Shown here piece by piece: positions 36,831-46,475 of a DNA stretch of 64,000 nt. The notes under the pieces were generated by a model. The model was not told the DNA's origin and searched no databases. It worked only from the letters and a program-made list of their open reading frames with translations. How positions within the stretch are numbered: the first letter of the stretch is position 1; each line of letters starts with the position of its first letter. Location: NCBI RefSeq assembly GCF_003966755.1, contig NZ_AP018005.1:62001-126000 (forward strand), given 5' to 3'. The stretch comes from Candidatus Rickettsiella viridis. Lineage in GTDB: Bacteria > Pseudomonadota > Gammaproteobacteria > Diplorickettsiales > Diplorickettsiaceae. Both the position numbers and the translations under genes were made by a program.

Positions 36831-37898
36831 TTAATCCCCTATAATGGCATGTGCATTAGGTTTAATTAATCGTGCTTCAGCCATGCTATCTGCTACTTCA
36901 TGAGGGAGTTTATTTTCTTTGTGTGCACGTTGAAATAGTTCTAATAGAGTATCGTAAATTGCTTGTATATGTTGCTCTACAAATTCTTTATTGATGTAAT
37001 TACGATATTCTGCATAAGCGTAAATCAAACCGCCGGCGTTTATAACGTAATCAGGCGCATATAAAATGCCTTTCTCTTTTAATAGTGAGGCATGGCGTGG
37101 CTCGGCTAATTGATTATTTGCAGCACCTGCAACGATAGCTGCTTTTAGCTGGGAGATTGATTCATCATTTAAAATAGCTCCTAAAGCGCAAGGCGAAAAA
37201 ATGTCGCATTCAACGGCATAAATATCCTCAGATTTAACGATGGTTGCGCCCAGTTCTTTTGCACAGTGTGTTGTTAATTTTTGATCACGATCACAAACCG
37301 TTAAACGAACACCTTGTTTATGTAGTCGATTAGCTAGGTTGTAACCCACGTGCCCTAATCCTTGTAGTGCAACATGCAAACCATTTAAAGTATCTTGTTG
37401 AAATTTAAATTTTACCGCGGCTTCTATGCCGCGTAATACACCTAAAGCCGTGTAGGGTGCAGGATCTCCTTTATGTTTTGAAGTCGTCACGACATAGGGT
37501 GTTTCTAAAGCAATGTTATCCATATCGTTCATAACGACACCGCTATCCATCGCAATAATGTAACGGCCTTTTAAATCGTTAACAAAACGCCCTAATGTTT
37601 GAAAATACGCATCTCTATTTTTAAGTTGTTTGGGACGCATCAGTACAGTTTTTCCGCCACCTAGTGGTAGATTTGCCATGGCCGCTTTATAGCTCATGCC
37701 TTGCGCTAAGCGCAAAACATCATGAATGGCGAGATCAATAGAGACGTATTCTATACAACGGCAGCCACCGAGTGCAGGGCCTCGTTGAGTAGAATGAATC
37801 CCGATGATGGCATAAAGCTCCTTCGTTTGATCAATTTTGAAGTGTAGCTCGCCAAATCCTAAATTTTTTGCATACTGCAGCAGATCATTGCTTAGCAT
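36831..37898 (-). CDS. ldh: Leucine (Glu/Leu/Phe/Val) dehydrogenase
   Basis: 355 residues. PALGGCRC, MSYKAAMANLPLGGGKTVLM with Lys71 (carboxylate binding) and Lys83 (catalytic), and the Rossmann LQGLGHVGYNLANRL (about 176-190) for NAD. It deaminates branched-chain amino acids to 2-oxoacids, which the downstream E1/E2 enzymes would oxidise: a leucine/valine catabolic unit. First gene of the operon; repeat copy F is 40 bp upstream. Confidence 0.9.
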   Translation of the reverse strand: MLSNDLLQYAKNLGFGELHFKIDQTKELYAIIGIHSTQRGPALGGCRCIEYVSIDLAIHDVLRLAQGMSYKAAMANLPLGGGKTVLMRPKQLKNRDAYFQTLGRFVNDLKGRYIIAMDSGVVMNDMDNIALETPYVVTTSKHKGDPAPYTALGVLRGIEAAVKFKFQQDTLNGLHVALQGLGHVGYNLANRLHKQGVRLTVCDRDQKLTTHCAKELGATIVKSEDIYAVECDIFSPCALGAILNDESISQLKAAIVAGAANNQLAEPRHASLLKEKGILYAPDYVINAGGLIYAYAEYRNYINKEFVEQHIQAIYDTLLELFQRAHKENKLPHEVADSMAEARLIKPNAHAIIGD

Positions 37899-37937
37899 TA
37901 GTAAACCCTGATTCCTTCAGAAAGACGATTAATATAA

Positions 37938-38040
37938 GATACTCTTCGCACTAGAATTTTCGGCTGTGTTCCCGCTCAATTCGCAAACTTTATGTATCAT
38001 ATTTGCGGTGCCTTACCGAAAATCCTATGTTGTGAGTATA
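37938..38040 (+). repeat. Dispersed palindromic repeat, copy F (upstream of ldh)
   Basis: Shorter than consensus by about 20 bp in the middle. The left end faces ldh, 40 bp away. The minus-strand frame keeps ATG and is open ([20 protein letters not shown]), then stops two codons past the repeat, so no fusion to ldh. Confidence 0.9.
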
Positions 38041-38102
38041 TTTTTTTTGGTATTTTAATAGTGAGTGCACATTCTAAGAGAGTCTGCGCAGGCATGCAAT
38101 GA

Positions 38103-39278
38103 TTAACTGGATTGGATGAGGTGGGATAACGCGTCAATGCGTTGTTGGCGTAATTTTTTTCCTAGTATTTGGCCCTCTAAACCTTGTTTGGTTAAAGCGG
38201 TCACAGAAATAGATTTAGCAGTAGACAGCGCGGCTAAGATTCTATTTTTTTGTAAATACGGGTTAGAATTCAAGCCAGAGTAGGCATGAAAGTCAGCTTC
38301 ACAGACTAGTAAAAATTGTTGAAACCGAGCCAGCTGTCGAAAAGCATCCGTTTTTTCTAATAAGCTAAGTAAAGTCTCTGCATCGAGTTCTAATGCACGA
38401 TGTGCTAGTAAATGGTAACGTGCGACTATTATCGCTAGAGAAGAATAGGCAGTAGATATACGATAGCTTTTACATAAATGTTGAATACTAGAAATGCCAG
38501 TGTCATTTAATTCTCGGCCTAAATGGCATAATAGTGCGGCAAATCGTATTTGTGGATCGGAGGTTAATTTAACTGCACAATCAAATGTTGCTAAATTATT
38601 TGGTTTTTGTTTATCTGAGGCGCTAATAAAATCAGTGTAGAGCATCTGCAATGTGGGGAATAAAATAGCTAAGGCGCCGCAGTCAAACAATGTTTTAATA
38701 AATGCTTGCGGGGTGGGTTTCGTCAATGCGAGGGAAAACTCTTGCCATACGCGTTCAGGTACCAATGCGTTGACTTCACCTGCTTTAACCATGGTTTTCA
38801 TTAATTGCATCGTTTCTGGCGCCACATGAAAACCTAGGTGTGCGAAGCTAGCCATAAAGCGTGCGACACGTAAGATGCGTACGGGATCTTCAATAAATGC
38901 AGGTGAGATATGACGAAAAATTCGTTTGGCAATATCATCTTGTCCATGATAAGGATCAATAATTTCTCCAGTAGTTGTTTGTGCTATGGCATTGATAGTT
39001 AAATCTCGTCGCTTAAGGTCAGCTTCAAGCGTGACATCCGGTGCTGCGTAACAGGAAAAGCCCTTATAGCCAGGGCCTATTTTTCGTTCGGTACGCGCTA
39101 GTGCATATTCTTCATGAGTTTTTGGGTGCAGAAAGACAGGAAAATCTTTTCCTACCAAGCGAAACCCTTTTGCTAACATTTGCTCCGGGGTTGCACCCAC
39201 TACCACATAATCGCGTTCTTTGATGGGATGCCCCAATAACTGATCGCGTACAGCGCCACCGACTAAATATGTTTCCAA
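38103..39278 (-). CDS. cca: CCA-adding enzyme (tRNA nucleotidyltransferase)
   Basis: Adds or repairs the 3' CCA of tRNA. 391 residues: [13 protein letters not shown] (4-16), the catalytic DYVV (23-26), [10 protein letters not shown] (about 89-98), and [15 protein letters not shown] (about 131-145). The C-terminal half is shorter than E. coli Cca (412) but retains part of the HD-like region ([13 protein letters not shown]). Repeat copy G ends 27 bp upstream of the ATG. Confidence 0.95.
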   Translation of the reverse strand: METYLVGGAVRDQLLGHPIKERDYVVVGATPEQMLAKGFRLVGKDFPVFLHPKTHEEYALARTERKIGPGYKGFSCYAAPDVTLEADLKRRDLTINAIAQTTTGEIIDPYHGQDDIAKRIFRHISPAFIEDPVRILRVARFMASFAHLGFHVAPETMQLMKTMVKAGEVNALVPERVWQEFSLALTKPTPQAFIKTLFDCGALAILFPTLQMLYTDFISASDKQKPNNLATFDCAVKLTSDPQIRFAALLCHLGRELNDTGISSIQHLCKSYRISTAYSSLAIIVARYHLLAHRALELDAETLLSLLEKTDAFRQLARFQQFLLVCEADFHAYSGLNSNPYLQKNRILAALSTAKSISVTALTKQGLEGQILGKKLRQQRIDALSHLIQSS

Positions 39279-39305
39279 AGGTTTATCCTTTTATTGATCA
39301 ACACT

Positions 39306-39427
39306 GTATTCTTCGCACTAGAATTTTCGGCGGTGTTGCCGCTTGGTTCGCAATCCTCATGTATGTTGTATACACGGCAGCTGCTTTTCTTCGCGGCGTC
39401 TTGCCGAAACCCCATTGCTGTGAATAC
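39306..39427 (+). repeat. Dispersed palindromic repeat, copy G (upstream of cca)
   Basis: Full length; left end faces cca. The GAATTG of the start signal is changed to GAACCA, so the TTG is lost. The frame is open (IHEDCEPSGNTAENSSAKN) and continues past the repeat to a stop overlapping the cca start, out of frame with cca. Confidence 0.9.
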
Positions 39428-39454
39428 GCTTAAGATTAAAACTAACAAAAAAAG

Positions 39455-41635
39455 CTAGCGTGTCAAGTTCGGGCGGAGATCGGTCTTATTTATTAATAGG
39501 GGTGTTAAAGAAGATGTTGGCAACGTAAAAAATTTACAGTTAGGTCGGCGTTCATTTGAGTTGATTTTTTTTACTGCAAGATCGAGATAAGCGAGTTGCT
39601 TTTCTGTAGATACGTCGGTAACTTTTTCAGTGCAGCTCGTGTTAATGACATTGGAGTCTAACTCTTTAAAAATAGCAGTTAAATACGATAATATTTTTCT
39701 TCGGTATTCTAATATTTGTAATTTACTGTCTAGATGTTCAGCAAAAAAAAGGAGGTTTCGCTGTCGCGAATTAAGGTGATAGGTGAGAAAATTAGCAGTG
39801 CCATGAATAATTATTAATGGGGTAAAAAATAATATGTAGGGAGAGGGTGAGAAAAAATTTTTAAAACCTAAACTGCTTTCAAATGCTATTTGTTCTCCTA
39901 GGCTAAATCCATAGAATCCACCCACTGAAAAAGAAAGTAAACGACTCAGAAATTTTTTTATTTTTGCTGAAGAAGAAATAATTGCACGTTGTCTTTTATC
40001 TTGATAATTCGATTTATAAATATCATTATACTTTAAATAATCATTAAATAGTAAAAAAAGTTTTTTAGACTCTTGTGGCAATTGATTGCTTTCTCTAAAT
40101 TGCTTGATTTTTAGTTCTAGAGCTCGAATTTCGTTTCTCAAAAGTTCAAATTTTTGCCACTTTTCTAGCGTTACAGTTTTTAGCTCTCCTTGGTTGTCTA
40201 TGAAACTGAATTCACAAGGCTCTTTTAAAAGAGTGCGAATGGTTCTTTGGTAAGTGTTTTTACTAGATTGGTATTTAATAACGTGTCGTATAAGAAAAAT
40301 ACACGTTGGAATTAAAATAAATAGACCCACAACCAGTGGAGAACTTATAAGGCTTGCAAGCGTTAATGCGCCGATAAAATTGAAAAAAATAGAGGCCGCC
40401 CAAGATATTAAATAGGCGGAAAGCGTAACGCTCATGATTTTTGTCACAAGTGAAGTAATAAATTGAGTTTTTGGAAATACTCGATTTAATTTTTGATAAA
40501 TCGCAGAACTTTCAAACTCTATGCATGTATCCAACGCTTTGCTGGTTTGTAAAGGTAGGTTTGTATATAAATTTTCTATCTTAATATCTAGATGAAGCAA
40601 TTGATTTTGAAGTATAGAGAGCTGCTTTTCATATTGTGCTTTATTGAACACTTCTTGTTTAATGTGGCTGAGTATTTTCTCTTTTTTTGGTATTTCTAAT
40701 ACATTAGAAAATGTAGAAATTTTATTTAACGCTGTAAATGAAGTGAAACAAAAAATTATATATCTAATACTAGGTATAGCGATAAATAAAATTAAAGGAA
40801 AATTAGGGAATGGAATGGAAAAAATAATTAATAAAAAACTAATCCATCTTAGTAGGGTGGTATAACTATTGGTGGCATTCCAAATAGTATTAATAAATTT
40901 AAATAAAGTGTTTTTGTTTAAGGAAGATTCAATTTTTTCCCAGTATGTAGCAGCGCCTGCTAGATTTTTTTGATAATTTTCTGAGCAAATTACAGCTAGC
41001 AAATCACTATTAGCAATTTTTTTTTGCAATATTTTTAGTTTTGAAATTTTTAATTGAACTATTCTGCAATCTTCATTGAGTAGTTTTTTAAATTCAGTAA
41101 TAGCATCTTGGTATTTTAAGTTCTCAAAAATTAATAGTTTATTATCGTAACAACATTTAAAACAGGCTAGCGTGGCTATTTCATAAAGATACTGCCGTGT
41201 TTTTTTTAGTTTTGCGTAAGGGATTGATTTTTTAGCTAGTTCACTGTTCAGGAATTGATCGATATAAATGGATAACTTTTCTTCATTCTCTAAAGCGCGT
41301 TTCCTTATTATTTTTATAAAGCGTTTATCACGCGCATCAATAACCCAAGGGTTTGTTTTGTCTATAGAGTAAGAATATAAACAGTCATTATATTGCTTAA
41401 TTAAAGTTTCTTTTGCTTTGTGTGTATCTAAACCATTAAAGTTATAACAGGAAATTTGGTAGTTCCAGCTATTGCGATCACATTGTATATAAGCTTTATA
41501 AATATCTTTAAAAAGCGCTACGAGAAATGGTAGTACAGTACCATCATTTAGCTGAGTATTAGAGGCGTTCCTTTTTTTGAGTTCAGGTATTTTTTTTAAA
41601 TTGTTCCAAACGGATGCAAGATCTTTACTAGGCAT
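39455..41635 (-). CDS. Large membrane protein, effector candidate
   Basis: 726 residues, no family recognised. Lys-rich helical N-terminus (1-250), two hydrophobic segments about 262-305, coiled-coil-like stretch (340-370), three hydrophobic segments about 395-460, another soluble part, and hydrophobic residues about 570-630. The alternation of charged helical blocks and membrane pairs recalls the 749-residue protein at 14740-16989, but I see no sequence match. Codon use is AT-rich and the ATG lacks a clear ribosome site. Monocistronic. Confidence 0.7.
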   Translation of the reverse strand: MPSKDLASVWNNLKKIPELKKRNASNTQLNDGTVLPFLVALFKDIYKAYIQCDRNSWNYQISCYNFNGLDTHKAKETLIKQYNDCLYSYSIDKTNPWVIDARDKRFIKIIRKRALENEEKLSIYIDQFLNSELAKKSIPYAKLKKTRQYLYEIATLACFKCCYDNKLLIFENLKYQDAITEFKKLLNEDCRIVQLKISKLKILQKKIANSDLLAVICSENYQKNLAGAATYWEKIESSLNKNTLFKFINTIWNATNSYTTLLRWISFLLIIFSIPFPNFPLILFIAIPSIRYIIFCFTSFTALNKISTFSNVLEIPKKEKILSHIKQEVFNKAQYEKQLSILQNQLLHLDIKIENLYTNLPLQTSKALDTCIEFESSAIYQKLNRVFPKTQFITSLVTKIMSVTLSAYLISWAASIFFNFIGALTLASLISSPLVVGLFILIPTCIFLIRHVIKYQSSKNTYQRTIRTLLKEPCEFSFIDNQGELKTVTLEKWQKFELLRNEIRALELKIKQFRESNQLPQESKKLFLLFNDYLKYNDIYKSNYQDKRQRAIISSSAKIKKFLSRLLSFSVGGFYGFSLGEQIAFESSLGFKNFFSPSPYILFFTPLIIIHGTANFLTYHLNSRQRNLLFFAEHLDSKLQILEYRRKILSYLTAIFKELDSNVINTSCTEKVTDVSTEKQLAYLDLAVKKINSNERRPNCKFFTLPTSSLTPLLINKTDLRPNLTR

Positions 41636-41742
41636 CGTACAATGGCTTTTTATTATTAGTTATTACTGTAGAATACCCGTATTGTATATTAAATTAAACT
41701 ATAAATAAAATTAGATCTTAAGCTTGCGTAGCTAACGGTGAT

Positions 41743-43665
41743 TTATTTTTTATTTGAATAATTGTTCGGACAAAATAGGTGTTGACTACCATCTTCTTTC
41801 CATTGTGCTTGAATGCAATCAGGCCTTATTCCTTCAAAAGTTGTTTTTGAAAAGTTTGCGGTTAGTATAAGTCGATTTCCGAGTTGTGTTTGTTGAACTA
41901 AGTGATCTGTCGTTAACCATTTAAATTCTGTTAAAGGCTCTAAACCGGTCATCTGATGGAGGGGTGAAAAAAATTGATAGTATTCTACAAAGTAATTTTC
42001 ATTGTCTTCTAAGGTTTTTTTGTCTAATACCCAAATAGGTGGAACGTTATAAAGATTTTGTAATAAAGCCTTTGTTTTTTTAAGGGTAGGAATTTTTAAT
42101 TCGTTGAGCTCCCAACGGTCGGTAGAAATGACAGAATCATGAAAAACAGCTTCATAGAGTGGAAGCCGATAACGCGGGTCATAAGCGGCATGCATAAGTT
42201 CATACGGCGCCTGATAAGGTTTGAATAAAACAGTAGGTTTTGTATTAGGCCACCAAGCACCAAATTGTTTTTTATCTTTTAGATAAGGCCAAAATGCCTG
42301 TGAAAAACTTAGAAACCCACCATTATTATAGGCAATAACCGCGTTAGACCAGGCTAACCCTGTTTCAGAACCGAGTACTAATTTTTTAGTGCTACTGATA
42401 TAACGCATGCGTTCAACACGATCTTCTAAATCTTGTAACCGTGTCATGGGATGCTGCTTTGAGTAATCTTCATATAATGGTGCAGCGGCATCGCAGTCTA
42501 GGAAAAGGCTATTGTCACCTTTGCTTAGCATCGTATCGAGATGCATCGCTATGTTTTTTTCTTTGGATTCTCTTAAGCGTAGGGCTTCGGCACTTAAATA
42601 GCAGCCACGGTTTGCAAAGCCAGTTAAGAGGCTGCCATTTTTACTGCGAATACAGGCTTTGGGCCACAAATGATTGGGCCAGTTTGACGTCATGCTATCG
42701 GAAGTTTTTGGATTCTGTGCGTTATCAAAACTATCGTAGGGTGCAATTAAATAACCCATATTTTCAGCGGTAACAATATAAGTTTTATCAATATTAAATC
42801 CATTTTTAATCGGTGTTGCATCGTAACCGATCCAGAGATGTTTAATGCCTAAGGCATCAAATTTTCGTAACATGTCTATACTTTTTCCATCACCCCAAAC
42901 CCAGACGTGAAAAGCGCCCAATAGTTTATTAACATTTGCGTTCTCCAGTATTTTTTGCTTCAGTGAAACAAATTTATTTTGTTCTATCAATAAATGGCGA
43001 TAATCTAACGCAGGGCTAATCGGTGAATTACCAGTAGAATGGATAGATATTTCATAAGCAGGGAAATGATCACGTTTTAAAAACTGATGGGTATTGCTTA
43101 AGTAAAGTTGAGCGTTTTTTTGTTTAACATGCGTCTCGGTATTGACATCGTGATCCGCCATGATAGTGCTGATAGTCCCAACGTTGTATTGAATGGCCCA
43201 AAATGGCATGCTTAATGATAAATCAGGGTATTTTTTAAACTCTTTAAGCCAAAATAAATTATGATTGGGGATATATAAGCCTTCACCCTCTGGAATAATT
43301 AAAGCATTTGCTAGTGGGCTTAAGCCCATGTTTGGCCACTGTAGGCTTTGTTCTTTGTTGGTAGTCAATAAAAACTTCAATCCTTCATCATCTACAGTGA
43401 CTTTAACTTGCATTTTAAGGTTCGGGTAGTTCCACTGTGCTTCTTTAGAGTTATTTTTTAGTTCAGTTACTTTATCAAAAAGGTAATCATCTTTTGTGAG
43501 ATCAATTTTTTCTGAGCTATCAATAGGGCTTAGGGAGATGGCTAAGGTTGCAGGGTTAAGGGTAAATAATCCTACTTTACTTTTTAATTCAATGAGTTCA
43601 TGTGCCCAGCTTTGTGAGTAGATAAAAAAAAGGCTAGAAATGAGTAGCCATGATTTTTTAAACAT
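41743..43665 (-). CDS. Exported protein, possible glycoside hydrolase
   Basis: 640 residues with a signal peptide (about 1-21, WLLISSLFFIYSQSWA). An N-terminal beta-sandwich-like part is followed by alternating motifs suggestive of a TIM barrel: LLGAFHVWVWGDG (about 245-257), LGIKHLWIGYDA (about 272-283), SLFLDCDAAAPLYEDY (about 392-407), and VLGSETGLAWSNAVIAY (about 435-451), with Asp and Glu at strand ends where GH101/GH129-type enzymes have their catalytic residues. That family assignment is from memory of the pattern and is tentative. Confidence 0.65.
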   Translation of the reverse strand: MFKKSWLLISSLFFIYSQSWAHELIELKSKVGLFTLNPATLAISLSPIDSSEKIDLTKDDYLFDKVTELKNNSKEAQWNYPNLKMQVKVTVDDEGLKFLLTTNKEQSLQWPNMGLSPLANALIIPEGEGLYIPNHNLFWLKEFKKYPDLSLSMPFWAIQYNVGTISTIMADHDVNTETHVKQKNAQLYLSNTHQFLKRDHFPAYEISIHSTGNSPISPALDYRHLLIEQNKFVSLKQKILENANVNKLLGAFHVWVWGDGKSIDMLRKFDALGIKHLWIGYDATPIKNGFNIDKTYIVTAENMGYLIAPYDSFDNAQNPKTSDSMTSNWPNHLWPKACIRSKNGSLLTGFANRGCYLSAEALRLRESKEKNIAMHLDTMLSKGDNSLFLDCDAAAPLYEDYSKQHPMTRLQDLEDRVERMRYISSTKKLVLGSETGLAWSNAVIAYNNGGFLSFSQAFWPYLKDKKQFGAWWPNTKPTVLFKPYQAPYELMHAAYDPRYRLPLYEAVFHDSVISTDRWELNELKIPTLKKTKALLQNLYNVPPIWVLDKKTLEDNENYFVEYYQFFSPLHQMTGLEPLTEFKWLTTDHLVQQTQLGNRLILTANFSKTTFEGIRPDCIQAQWKEDGSQHLFCPNNYSNKK

Positions 43666-43760
43666 AGTGAATTACCCAAATTTTTATTAATACGAAGGTT
43701 AAAAAAACAGCAGTCAACAAGCAATAGTTATAATCTAGCATAAATAGAGTAATTTACTTG

Positions 43761-45402
43761 TTATTTCCCAAATAAGCGCTTTAAATAATTATTTGCTGAA
43801 ATTAAGTCGAGGCCATAGGAGCGGAATCCTATATACCCATCTGGTCTGATGATATAAATGGCGGCTGAAGTAACACCATAACGTTGGAAGAGCACCTCAT
43901 TGTCTGATGTGGCTTGAAAATGGTGAATTTGTAGCCAATCGGGATGGATATCGGCTAGGGCTTTTAAATTTTCTGAATCAGCGTATGGTGTTTTGTCTCG
44001 TTGCAGTAAAAGTAGATTAAAAGGTTTTTCTCGCAACATAGAAAAGAGGTTAGAGGTATTGATGGGTGCATCAGGCGCACGGTAGCCGGCATGTGGGCCT
44101 TTCTTAAACGCAATATCGGCATTTTTTGTAATTTCAAATATAAATTTATTAGCATGATAATGAATATTCAATTGTGACATAAACCAAAATAAACGTTGCT
44201 CGGCATGTTTTTTTGCAAAAATAAATCTTATAAAAAAAGGTAAAAATAGATTGCGTAGCAGAGAAACTAAATAGTTTTTAGTTGTCATCAAGGAAAAAAA
44301 ACGATCAGTGGTTTTTAATAAGATTTTCCCTATGCGATGTCTCTCTGTTTCATAGCTCATTAAAAGTTGTGTTGACGTTGTTTTTTTCAAGACTAATGCC
44401 AGTTTCCAGGCTAAGTTTGTGGCGTCCTAGATTCCCGTATTCATACCCTGCCCGCCGACAGGGCTGTGAATATGCGCTGCATCGCCAGCTAGAAAAGCAC
44501 GCTTTTGACAATAAGTTTGTACGCCACGATGGTGTAGATAAAATTGCGATAGCCAAATAGGATTGATGAGCTTAACAGGGGTTTGAGTAATATGATGGGC
44601 TGCAATTTCTATTTCATTGATATTTGGAGTCGGTAATTTTCCTGATGAAGAGGGATCAGCGCGTCGTGCCAACATAATGCGGCTGAATGTTTTAGTCAGT
44701 GGAATATGCACAAAGATACCCTGTTTTCCTAAAAAAAATAAAAATTTGTCTGAGGAAAAACGCCACTCAATCGTTGCATCCGCTAAAATGAAACTTTGTT
44801 TATAGGCAGCACCTTCAAAAGAAAAGTTAAGTGTGTGGCGGACGGCGCTATGTGCTCCATCACATCCTATAATATAAGCACAACCTATTTCTTCTATTTT
44901 TCCGCTAAGACAGTTTTTTATTTTTGCAATTACACCGTTTTTATCTTGTGAAAAAGTAATGAACTCTTTTTCTCTTTCAATAAAACTATTTTTTTTCGTT
45001 AAAAATTCCGTCAAAATACCCTCAGTTTCGCTTTGTGGAAGAAAATAGATAGATGGAAAAGGCGTGTTTTGTTGAGGAAATTTAGAAAAATTTACGCCAA
45101 CTTGTTTTTTTCCATTAATAAAAAAAAGCGAACTCCATTCCAGTACGTGCGACTTTAAGGAACTCTGCAGAGATACCCAAATTTTGAAAAATCTCCATGG
45201 ATTTTGCTTGAATAGCAAAGGCACGCGATTCAAGCGCACGATCTTTTTGCTTATCAATAATGCGGAAGTTAATGCCGAATCGTAGCAGTTGGCATGCCAT
45301 CATTAAGCCGGTAGGGCCGGCTCCAATAATTAATACATCCGTACTCTTCGCACTAGAATTTTCGGCGGTGTTGCCGCTCAATTCGCCATCCTCATGTATC
45401 AT
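43761..45402 (-). pseudogene. FAD-dependent aromatic monooxygenase, broken by frameshift and amber stop
   Basis: A PheA/TfdB-type flavoprotein hydroxylase of about 546 codons. The N-terminus after the repeat has DVLIIGAGPTGLMMA (FAD site); then CDGAHSAVRHTLNF (DG motif) and FLAGDAAHIHSPVGGQGMNTGI (second FAD site), and a thioredoxin-like C-terminal domain. Two lesions: an extra T in a T8 run (45120-45127) shifts the frame after MEFAFF, and TAG at 44427-44429 replaces the expected Gln codon in GI-Q-DATNLAWKL. The 5' end is repeat copy H, so the original start is lost as well. Confidence 0.88.
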
Positions 45403-45464
45403 AAATACATTCCGGTTGCTTCATTTTCGCGGCGCCTTGCCGAAAATCCCATTGCTGTGAGTAT
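45341..45464 (+). repeat. Dispersed palindromic repeat, copy H (start of the dead monooxygenase)
   Basis: A near-consensus copy almost identical to copy C. It encodes [20 protein letters not shown] in frame with the monooxygenase, exactly as copy C does for metG. GAGG followed 8 bases later by TTG is intact. Confidence 0.92.
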
Positions 45465-45518
45465 GTCATTTAAATATCCATCAATAAGAAGTAAAATAAG
45501 CGCCTTAAGCAGGTCTAA

Positions 45519-46403
45519 GTGATTAATTATAAAATTACCTATCTAGATAAGGGGTGTCTTTTGCGAACTTTATTCCAGTCTTTTCTTCCTCAACACGGGT
45601 TATCCCGATTTGCGGGGTGGGTCGCGCATTGTAAGCAGCCTTGGATAAAAAACAGATTAATTAAAAATTTTATTCGGGATTATCAAGTAGATATGAGTTT
45701 GGCTTTAAAAGAAAGCCCTAATGATTATAGCCATTTTAATGAATTTTTCACCCGCGCTTTAAAACCAGAAAAGCGTCCTATTGATTCTGGGTCTGAGATT
45801 ATTGTTTCCCCTGTTGATGGTTGTGTCAGTCAGTTTGGCGATATACGGGAAGGGCAACTTCTTCAGGCAAAAAAAATTAACTACAGTTTGCAAGCCTTGT
45901 TAGGCGGTTCTATGTCCTTGGCTTCACGCTTTCAACAAGGGAAATTTGCTACTTTCTACCTTTCGCCTAAAGACTATCACCGTGTACATAGCCCTTTTGT
46001 GGGTACACTGCAAGAAATGATTTATGTGCCAGGACGGCTATTTTCCGTTAATACCGAAACAACGGAGCAGTTATCTCAATTATTTGTTAGAAATGAGCGA
46101 GTTATTTGTCTGTTTTCAACGCCCATAGGGCCTATGGCGGTTATTTTGGTCGGCGCTATGTTGGTGGCTAGCATGAGTACTGTATGGGAGGGTGTGATTA
46201 CGCCGGCAAAGACACGGCAAATTCGTCATTGGCATTATGTTGAAAATACAGTTTCCCTTGCTAAAGGCGAAGAATTAGGTCAATTCCAATTAGGTTCAAC
46301 GGTTATTGTTTTATTTGCTGCAAATCGTATGCAATGGTCGGATCATCTTGCGTTACAGAGTAAGGTACAGTTTGGTGAAGGTATAGGACGCGTATTATCT
46401 TGA
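45519..46403 (+). CDS. psd: Phosphatidylserine decarboxylase
   Basis: Makes phosphatidylethanolamine. 294 residues, starting at GTG 45519. The N-terminal hydrophobic region (about 12-35) anchors it to the inner membrane. YHRVHSPFVG (about 151-160) carries the conserved His. FQLGSTVIVLF near the end contains the self-cleavage site Gly-Ser (LGST), which generates the pyruvoyl group. Works with pssA at 54430. Confidence 0.95.
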   Translation: MINYKITYLDKGCLLRTLFQSFLPQHGLSRFAGWVAHCKQPWIKNRLIKNFIRDYQVDMSLALKESPNDYSHFNEFFTRALKPEKRPIDSGSEIIVSPVDGCVSQFGDIREGQLLQAKKINYSLQALLGGSMSLASRFQQGKFATFYLSPKDYHRVHSPFVGTLQEMIYVPGRLFSVNTETTEQLSQLFVRNERVICLFSTPIGPMAVILVGAMLVASMSTVWEGVITPAKTRQIRHWHYVENTVSLAKGEELGQFQLGSTVIVLFAANRMQWSDHLALQSKVQFGEGIGRVLS

Positions 46404-46475
46404 GTTTACTGGGTTAATAAATTAGTATTTATACATAAATTTTTGAATTGAAAAATTTTGTTAAAAGGATTTAAC

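Noticed and set aside
39263-39448. A 61-aa ORF over repeat copy G
   Set aside because: It is the repeat's own open frame and runs out of frame into the cca start; counted as repeat, not as a gene.
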